From assembly GCA_035455185.1 (NCBI GenBank), contig DATIFQ010000525.1, forward strand, positions 1-11,451: 11,451 nt of DNA. Reading direction: 5' to 3'. The position numbers were made by a program, and so were the translations under genes. The notes beneath the pieces were generated by a model. The model did no database searches. It had not been told where the DNA came from and worked only from the letters and a program-made list of their open reading frames with translations. Origin of the DNA: JAEHDI01 sp035455185 (GTDB lineage: Bacteria > Acidobacteriota > Terriglobia > Bryobacterales > Bryobacteraceae). Positions 7,269 through 11,451 of this stretch are shown here, piece by piece. Each line of letters begins with the position of its first letter. Position 1 is the first letter of the stretch.

Positions 7269-8255
7269 ATGAACAGACATAAGCCTATTACAGGCAAATG
7301 GAGACTAACGATGAGAAGAGTTGTAAATTCGCTTGTAAATTCAACCGGAGCGAGATTGGCTTTGGGTATGTGTGTAGTGACGTCTCTATGGGCGTCATCC
7401 TTTTCGTTTACAACCGGCATTCCCGACGGCCGGCTAGGGGCAGCCTCCCGGCGTGCCAGCCCTGGGAAACTCGAGACGGAGACGGCTGATGACTTCTTTC
7501 TGCAACAGACCACGGTCATCAACGGGGCCACAATTACCGGGTTGGTCGCCTTGGGAACGCCCCTGGAGAACATCAAGGAGGTGGAGCTGGAGGTATACCA
7601 CGTCTTTCCCCTAGACTCGGCCCCAGCCTCAGGCAAGGTGCCCTCGCGGGTCAACTCGCCCTCGGATGTGGAAATCGACTCCGCCACGCGCGCCGGAGGT
7701 TCTGGAACGCTCACATTCTCCGCAAGCGTGCTGAATGCGAGCTTCTCCGTGGGCAACACCGTAGTGAACGACATCAGGCTTCCTGATGTTCCTCCCGGCG
7801 GCGAAGGTCCAGCGACAGGCGAGGAGGTGGAGATCACTATTGTGTTCACGAGCCCTATCATTCTGCCAGCAGGTCACTATTTCTTCCGCCCGGAGGTTCT
7901 GCTGACCGATGGCGATTTCCTGTACCTGTCGGCGCCAAGACCGATTGTGCCTCCCGGAGATCCGTTCGTGGGGGACTTGCAGGCCTGGATCCGTAACTCC
8001 AGCCTGGCGCCGGATTGGCTGCGCATCGGCACCGACATTGTTGGTGGAGTCCCACCACCCACGTTCAATATGACGTTTTCCCTCGCTGGTGAGACTATTC
8101 CCCAAGCCGGGACACCCGGCCGGGAGGATTGTCAGGGCAGGACCATCTCTGCGCTAGCCCACCAGTTTGGCGGCACTGATGCAGCGGCCTTCAGTCTTGG
8201 GTTCCCGAGCGTCCAGGCGCTTCAATTTGGATTCGGCGCGTATTGCAGGCCATAG
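7269..8255 (+). CDS. Secreted protein of unknown function with Cys-flanked C-terminal module
   Basis: Predicted 328 residues. The N-terminus is long and basic (MNRHKPITGKWRLTMRR) and is followed by a hydrophobic stretch (LALGMCVVTSLWASSF), consistent with an export signal. The body (about residues 70-280) is rich in beta-strand-like Thr/Val/Gly sequence and begins TADDFFLQQTTVINGATITG, a style common in secreted bacterial beta-sandwich proteins. The last ~41 residues form a separate module bounded by C288 (EDCQGRTISALAHQFGG) and C326 (FGAYCRP). From memory, similar endings occur on other exported proteins. The start at 7269 has AGAAAGGA 7 bases upstream; an internal ATG at 7311 (MRRVV) would still leave a signal peptide. 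A 10-base direct repeat TTGTAAATTC (7321, 7333) lies in the signal region, which is noticeably AT-richer than the rest. Repeat copy A upstream suggests control by the preceding regulator. I do not recognise a specific function. Confidence 0.75.
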   Translation: MNRHKPITGKWRLTMRRVVNSLVNSTGARLALGMCVVTSLWASSFSFTTGIPDGRLGAASRRASPGKLETETADDFFLQQTTVINGATITGLVALGTPLENIKEVELEVYHVFPLDSAPASGKVPSRVNSPSDVEIDSATRAGGSGTLTFSASVLNASFSVGNTVVNDIRLPDVPPGGEGPATGEEVEITIVFTSPIILPAGHYFFRPEVLLTDGDFLYLSAPRPIVPPGDPFVGDLQAWIRNSSLAPDWLRIGTDIVGGVPPPTFNMTFSLAGETIPQAGTPGREDCQGRTISALAHQFGGTDAAAFSLGFPSVQALQFGFGAYCRP

Positions 8256-8291
8256 CCACGGAGGATGGTGACGCCAGGGATGAGTCCGGTC

Positions 8292-8314
8292 GCGCAGGCC
8301 TCCCGGGCCTGCGC
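8292..8314. terminator. Strong GC hairpin between convergent genes
   Basis: GCGCAGGCC and GGCCTGCGC form a perfect 9-bp stem around the loop TCCCG. It sits in the 126-base gap between the secreted protein gene (stop 8255, +) and the ACT protein gene (stop 8382, -). The symmetric stem could end transcription from both sides. Neither flank has a run of T, so a Rho-independent terminator of standard form is not proven. The rest of the gap shows only a weak stem at 8341-8359 (GTCGC/GCGAC). Confidence 0.45.
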
Positions 8315-8381
8315 AACGGATCCCGTAAGGTCCGGGTGGCGTCGCTGTAACAAGGCGACGTTGTCCGCCGGGTTGAGAGGT

Positions 8382-8795
8382 TCAGTGGCGACCGTGGGCG
8401 TCCTGCAACTGGCGAAGGGCTTCTAGTGCCTCTTCGGCGTGGCGTGTCGGTACGAACAAATAGTCGTGGTGATAGGCCGAAACCGCATTCACGCTAATCT
8501 TTCTAGCGGCCAATTCGGTAACGACGCGGGCCAGGAATCCAATCGCCTCCAGATCGGAAACGACGTTCAGCGTGATCATGCGGCACGGAAAGGTCGAGGG
8601 GAAGCCGCGACGCTCCGACTCTTCGCGCCGCACAATCAATGTGAGCCCTTCCTTCTCGCGAAATGAGGCGATAACGGCGTCGGACTGCGGGCCAAGTTGC
8701 TGTTCTGCCGGAAGAGACACGAAAACAAACTCTCCATCCTCGAGTGTTGGCTTCATTGTTGCCAGCAGAATGTGGAGATCCTTCACGGATTGCAC
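8382..8795 (-). CDS. ACT domain-containing protein (COG3602/DUF2241-like)
   Basis: The 137-residue protein has an N-terminal half MQSVKDLHILLATMKPTL ... GLTLIVRREE. Its C-terminal ACT domain starts near RMITLNVVSDLEAIGFLARV and ends HHDYLFVPTRHAEEALEAL. This two-part layout and the 'A.YHHDYLFVP' phrase match the small COG3602 family. ACT domains bind small ligands, often amino acids; no ligand is known for this one. The start is fixed: GTG at 8795 is preceded by GAGGTGA (8805-8799 on this strand), and the TGA of that motif is an in-frame stop, so no earlier start is possible. The gene is divergent from the FAD oxidase, with 170 bases between them, and convergent with the secreted protein gene. 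Length is normal for the family. Confidence 0.85.
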   Translation of the reverse strand: MQSVKDLHILLATMKPTLEDGEFVFVSLPAEQQLGPQSDAVIASFREKEGLTLIVRREESERRGFPSTFPCRMITLNVVSDLEAIGFLARVVTELAARKISVNAVSAYHHDYLFVPTRHAEEALEALRQLQDAHGRH

Positions 8796-8871
8796 GATTC
8801 ACCTCGATTCGACGTATCCTACCACCCCGCGTGAGCTGCCCAACCTCAAGAGCGGCCGCCACAACACCGCG

Positions 8872-8947
8872 GAACGCTGATCCTGCGTCTTTTAGAACGG
8901 CTTCAGAACGCCTCCCCTGCCAAAGTGGATATTGAACGGGATGTTTC
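8872..8947 (+). promoter_or_regulatory. Repeat element copy B: candidate BTAD/SARP operator-promoter before the FAD oxidase gene
   Basis: The heptamers are GAACGCT at 8872, GAACGGC at 8895 and GAACGCC at 8906, with the same 23- and 11-base steps as copy A, and a GAACGGG at 8934 matching GAACTGG of copy A. The most conserved stretch is AGAACGCCTCCCCTG (8905-8919). GATATT (8928-8933) is the best -10 candidate (4/6). With it, the last heptamer falls where a -35 would be, the usual place for SARP binding. The element ends 18 bases before the ATG at 8966. The remainder of this 170-base divergent gap (8796-8871) holds the ACT gene's ribosome site and no clear promoter. Confidence 0.55.
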
Positions 8948-8965
8948 CCGGTTACGGAGGAAACC

Positions 8966-10345
8966 ATGAAACAAGAAGCCGTCACTCAATTCAAAAGTCA
9001 GCTCCGGGGCGAGCTAATCGAGCCCACCGACACTCGCTACGAGGAAGCGCGCAAGGTCTATAACGCCATGATCAGCCGCAAACCGCGTTTGATTGTCAGG
9101 TGCGCTGACGTGGCCGATGTGATTGCCGCCGTTCATTTCGGCCGGCAACAGGATCTGCGGGTTTCGATTCGGGGCGGGGGCCATAACGCCGGAGGCTTGG
9201 GAGTCTGTGACGATGGCCTGGTCATCGATCTCTCCCTTATCAAGTACGTTCATGTCGATCCAGCGGCAAGGACTGTGCGTGTCGGCGGCGGTTGCACCTG
9301 GGCCGATGTTGACCATACAACGCATGCATTTGGGCTCGCCGTCCCGTCTGGAATCATCTCGACAACCGGCGTCGGAGGCTTGACACTCGGCGGCGGTATG
9401 GGACACCTGACGCGACAGTACGGCTTGACCATCGATAATCTGCTGGCGGCCGACGTCGTCCTGGCCGATGGAAGCTTTGTAGTGGCCAGCGCCGACGAGA
9501 ACAGCGACCTGTTCTGGGCCCTGCGAGGCGGCGGCGGAAATTTCGGCGTGGTTACGTCGTTTCTCTTCCAGGCGCATCCCGTGCATACGGTGTGTGCGGG
9601 GCCGATGTTATGGGGTTTGGATCAGGCCGCCGATATCATGAAGTGGTATCGCGAGTTCATTGTGCAAGCTCCGGAAGAGATCAACGGCTTCTTTGCATTT
9701 CTCACGGTGCCGCCCGGGCCGCCGTTCCCGGAAGAGTTGCACTTCAAGAAGATGTGCGGCCTCGTCTGGTGCTACAACGGACCGCTGGAGCAGGCAAATG
9801 AGATTCTGGGTCCGCTGCGGAGTTTCCGGAGGCCGGCCTTCGAATTCTTTGCTCCCATGCCTTTCCCGATGCTGCAAAGTATGTTCGACGGCCTTTACAC
9901 GCCCGGCCTGCAATGGTACTGGAAGGCGGACTTCGTGAAAGAGCTGGGCGACGAAGCGATCGCTTTGCACGTCAAGCACGGCTCGCAGTTGCCCACGCTG
10001 CACTCCACGATGCATCTGTATCCCATCAACGGAGCCGCGCACAAGGCGGGAAACGGCGACACACCTTGGAGCTTTCGCGACGCTGTCTGGACCGAAGTGA
10101 TCGTCGGCGTGGACCCGGATCCTGCCAACAAGGACCGCATTACCGCTTGGGCCAGAAGCTACTGGGAAGCGCTGCATCCCTATGGGGCCGGTGGCGCGTA
10201 CGTGAACTTCATGATGGAGGGCGAAGGCGAAGATCGCATTCGTGCGACGTACCGCAATAGTTACGAAAAACTGGCCCGAATCAAGGCGAAATACGACGCG
10301 AAGAATTTCTTCCGTGTGAACCAGAATATTCGGCCGGCCGCTTAA
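8966..10345 (+). CDS. FAD-linked oxidase (PCMH/berberine bridge enzyme type)
   Basis: The 459-residue oxidoreductase follows the vanillyl-alcohol-oxidase fold. The N-terminal FAD-binding domain (~35-210) carries RGGGHNAGG, whose H73 is the expected site of covalent 8-alpha-histidyl FAD, plus GVGGLTLGGGMGHLTRQYGL and ALRGGGGNFGVV. The substrate domain follows, and the C-terminal BBE motif (YRNSYEKLARIKAKYDAKNFFRVNQNI) closes the flavin site. The second cysteinyl link of bicovalent enzymes seems absent: the equivalent stretch reads SGIISTTGVGG with no Cys. Family members oxidise sugars, alkaloids or other alcohols with O2 or another acceptor; the substrate cannot be read here. No signal peptide is seen, so it is probably cytoplasmic. 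GGAGG lies 5 bases before the ATG. Repeat copy B lies directly upstream, and the histidine kinase gene follows after 31 bases, suggesting an operon. Confidence 0.93.
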   Translation: MKQEAVTQFKSQLRGELIEPTDTRYEEARKVYNAMISRKPRLIVRCADVADVIAAVHFGRQQDLRVSIRGGGHNAGGLGVCDDGLVIDLSLIKYVHVDPAARTVRVGGGCTWADVDHTTHAFGLAVPSGIISTTGVGGLTLGGGMGHLTRQYGLTIDNLLAADVVLADGSFVVASADENSDLFWALRGGGGNFGVVTSFLFQAHPVHTVCAGPMLWGLDQAADIMKWYREFIVQAPEEINGFFAFLTVPPGPPFPEELHFKKMCGLVWCYNGPLEQANEILGPLRSFRRPAFEFFAPMPFPMLQSMFDGLYTPGLQWYWKADFVKELGDEAIALHVKHGSQLPTLHSTMHLYPINGAAHKAGNGDTPWSFRDAVWTEVIVGVDPDPANKDRITAWARSYWEALHPYGAGGAYVNFMMEGEGEDRIRATYRNSYEKLARIKAKYDAKNFFRVNQNIRPAA

Positions 10346-10376
10346 AGCGGAGTTTGTCAGAAAAGGAAGAGACAAA

Positions 10377-11165
10377 GTGAACGTAGTGACCATCACCCCC
10401 GAACAGACAGGTCCGCTATCCGCAGCGGCGTCTATCGTCCATGACCTGCGCAATCCGCTGGCCGCGATTCACGGCAGCGCGGAGATGCTCGTTCACTCAA
10501 GGCTCTCCCAACCGCAAGTCCGCCGTATCGCGCGCAATATGTATTGCGCCTCGGTCCGCGTGCGCGAATTGCTGGAGGAGTTCTTAGACCGGAGTAAAGG
10601 TGCGGAGAAGAAAATGGAATTCTCAGATGTTGGTGAGTTGATCCGCAGCGCCGTGGACAAGGTTGCGGTCAGTGCGGAATTTCAATCCGTACACATCGTC
10701 CGGGCTGTACCCGAAGGCCTGGTCATCGCTCTGGATCGACGTCGCATTCGTCGTGTGCTGGTGAATTTGCTTGTGAATGCGCTGGAGGTCATGCCCAACA
10801 GGGGAACCATCCACATATCGGCGGTTTCCGACAGCCGTTCGGTATTCATCCGGGTTCGCGATACCGGACCGGGAATCCCTCCCGAAATTCGGGGCCGGCT
10901 CTTCCAGCCGTTCGCAACCGCGGGCAAAGCGAGTGGCATCGGCCTGGGCCTTGCTTCTTCAAGGCAGGCGGTGATCGATCTCGGCGGCGAGATGTGGGCG
11001 GAGCCGTCCCCCCAAGGAGCCTGTTTTGCGGTTCGTTTGGCCAGACGGCGCGGGGCAGAAGACGGACTCAGGCCCCCGCAGCCTGGGCGCCGAAGCCCAC
11101 GCGTCGAAGGAGTCGCTGAAATCGCGCGTCGGCCCGCAGGCTGTCCAACCTGGGATCCGTGTTGA
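10377..11165 (+). CDS. Small soluble sensor histidine kinase without sensor domain
   Basis: Predicted 262 residues from GTG 10377, with AGGAAG about 7 bases upstream. The dimerisation/phosphoacceptor helix starts almost at once, with H22 in IVHDLRNPLAAIHGSAEML. The HATPase domain has the N box (NLLVNALEVMP, N130/N134), G1 (DTGPGIP, 162-168), F box (LFQPFAT) and G2 (GIGLGLAS, 187-194), and is complete by about residue 222. There is no membrane segment, PAS, GAF or receiver domain, so the input must come from another protein or a soluble partner. No response regulator gene is in the window. The last ~32 residues (231-262) are encoded by the antisense of a TPR protein gene and look like read-through, not a domain. 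It probably shares a transcript with the FAD oxidase. Confidence 0.88.
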   Translation: MNVVTITPEQTGPLSAAASIVHDLRNPLAAIHGSAEMLVHSRLSQPQVRRIARNMYCASVRVRELLEEFLDRSKGAEKKMEFSDVGELIRSAVDKVAVSAEFQSVHIVRAVPEGLVIALDRRRIRRVLVNLLVNALEVMPNRGTIHISAVSDSRSVFIRVRDTGPGIPPEIRGRLFQPFATAGKASGIGLGLASSRQAVIDLGGEMWAEPSPQGACFAVRLARRRGAEDGLRPPQPGRRSPRVEGVAEIARRPAGCPTWDPC

Positions 11166-11451
11166 GCCACACCAGCCACACATCGCTCTGGGCGTAGCTT
11201 CGTTCCAGATGGCCGATTGCGGCGTCCACGTCGCCGAGACCGGTGTAGAGAATCGAATGCCAGAACGGGGCCACATATCCACGCGAGGCAAGGTCGTTCA
11301 ATTGATCTCGCATGCGGAGCGCTCCCTCCCTCTGGCCGGTGACGCCGAAGAGGTGCCCGAGGCTGGCCGGTGCGGACGCATGGCCGTGGGAGCCCGCGAG
11401 AGTCCGTTCAAGCGCGGCGCGCGCCTCCTCGAATCTCCCCTTCTGCTCGCA
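11068..11451 (-). CDS. TPR-repeat protein, C-terminal part (5' end outside window)
   Basis: The frame is open on the minus strand from the right edge to the TGA at 11070-11068, giving 127 residues. An ATG at 11313 is internal. The sequence contains TPR-like helices: KGRFEEARAALERTLAG, ASLGHLFGVTGQREGALRMR and YTGLGDVDAAIGHLERSYAQ. It ends with the typical tail LNTDPRLDSLRADARFQRLL, then RRVGF. Such tails are usual on large Acidobacteriota proteins that carry TPRs behind a winged-helix DNA-binding domain or a Ser/Thr kinase domain; which one applies here lies outside the window. Its last ~98 bases overlap the end of the histidine kinase gene tail to tail. The homology-rich residues run nearly to the stop, so in the overlap the TPR frame is the one under selection. 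Confidence 0.82.
   Translation of the reverse strand, partial: CEQKGRFEEARAALERTLAGSHGHASAPASLGHLFGVTGQREGALRMRDQLNDLASRGYVAPFWHSILYTGLGDVDAAIGHLERSYAQSDVWLVWLNTDPRLDSLRADARFQRLLRRVGFGAQAAGA

Noticed and set aside
7142..7861. 239-residue minus-strand frame
   Set aside because: It is antisense to the secreted protein gene, has low-complexity Ser/Pro/Val content and shows no recognisable domain.
8572..8880. Plus-strand frame over the ACT gene ending in ...TAER then stop, like the regulator's ...AAER
   Set aside because: It is antisense to a clear ACT-domain gene. The shared residues reflect the DNA repeat, not a regulator gene fragment that can be supported.
9608..10453. 281-residue minus-strand frame
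   Set aside because: It is a shadow of the FAD oxidase and kinase genes. The plus-strand proteins carry unmistakable family motifs.
10959..11291. 110-residue minus-strand frame over the kinase end
   Set aside because: It is in a different frame from the TPR protein, whose conserved tail (LNTDPRLDSLRADARFQRLL) identifies the real coding frame.
1..11451. CRISPR array, transposase, tRNA/rRNA or integration site
   Set aside because: No regularly spaced repeats, transposase motifs, tRNA-like cloverleaf or rRNA segments were seen. The two-copy 76-base element has no mobile-element features such as terminal inverted repeats.

Overview
The window is a GC-rich bacterial segment, most likely from an Acidobacteriota genome of the Bryobacterales/Solibacter type. 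The main reason is the 874-residue secreted protein with the 'VWFA-related Acidobacterial' domain architecture. The rest of the set fits that reading: BTAD-AAA-TPR regulators, TPR tails ending in a 'dP.ldsLRaDaRFq.LlrR' motif, and FAD-linked oxidases. Lineage is inferred from gene style, since no rRNA or tRNA is present.

Layout, left to right. (1) The 3' end of a polysaccharide deacetylase gene (3-362, +), cut by the window edge. (2) A secreted VWFA-related protein (404-3028, +) with a perfect TATAAT only 9 bases before its ATG, so it may have a leaderless mRNA. (3) A promoter and UUCG hairpin, then a seven-helix membrane protein (3132-3848, +). (4) A large one-component regulator (about 3938-7102, +): winged helix, BTAD, AAA ATPase and TPR-like repeats, i.e. 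the SARP/AfsR-like design. (5) A secreted protein of unknown function (7269-8255, +) with a Cys-flanked C-terminal module. (6) A convergent ACT-domain protein (8382-8795, -), separated from it by a strong hairpin. (7) An FAD-linked oxidase of the berberine-bridge type (8966-10345, +), followed after 31 bases by a small soluble histidine kinase (10377-11165, +). (8) The 3' end of a TPR-rich protein gene (11068-11451, -), which overlaps the 3' end of the kinase gene tail to tail.

The most interesting signal is a 76-base ungapped repeat (58/76 identical by hand count) at 7094-7169 and 8872-8947. One copy lies in front of the secreted protein and the other in front of the FAD oxidase. Each holds three GAACG-type heptamers with identical spacing (23 then 11 bases), followed by a GATAT(A/T) block where a -10 would sit. 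Direct heptamer repeats with an 11-base period are the known operator type of SARP/BTAD activators, and the regulator gene ends inside the first copy. I infer a local regulon in which the BTAD-AAA-TPR protein activates the secreted protein and the oxidase-kinase pair. Neither the binding nor the family-wide occurrence of the element can be shown from this window.
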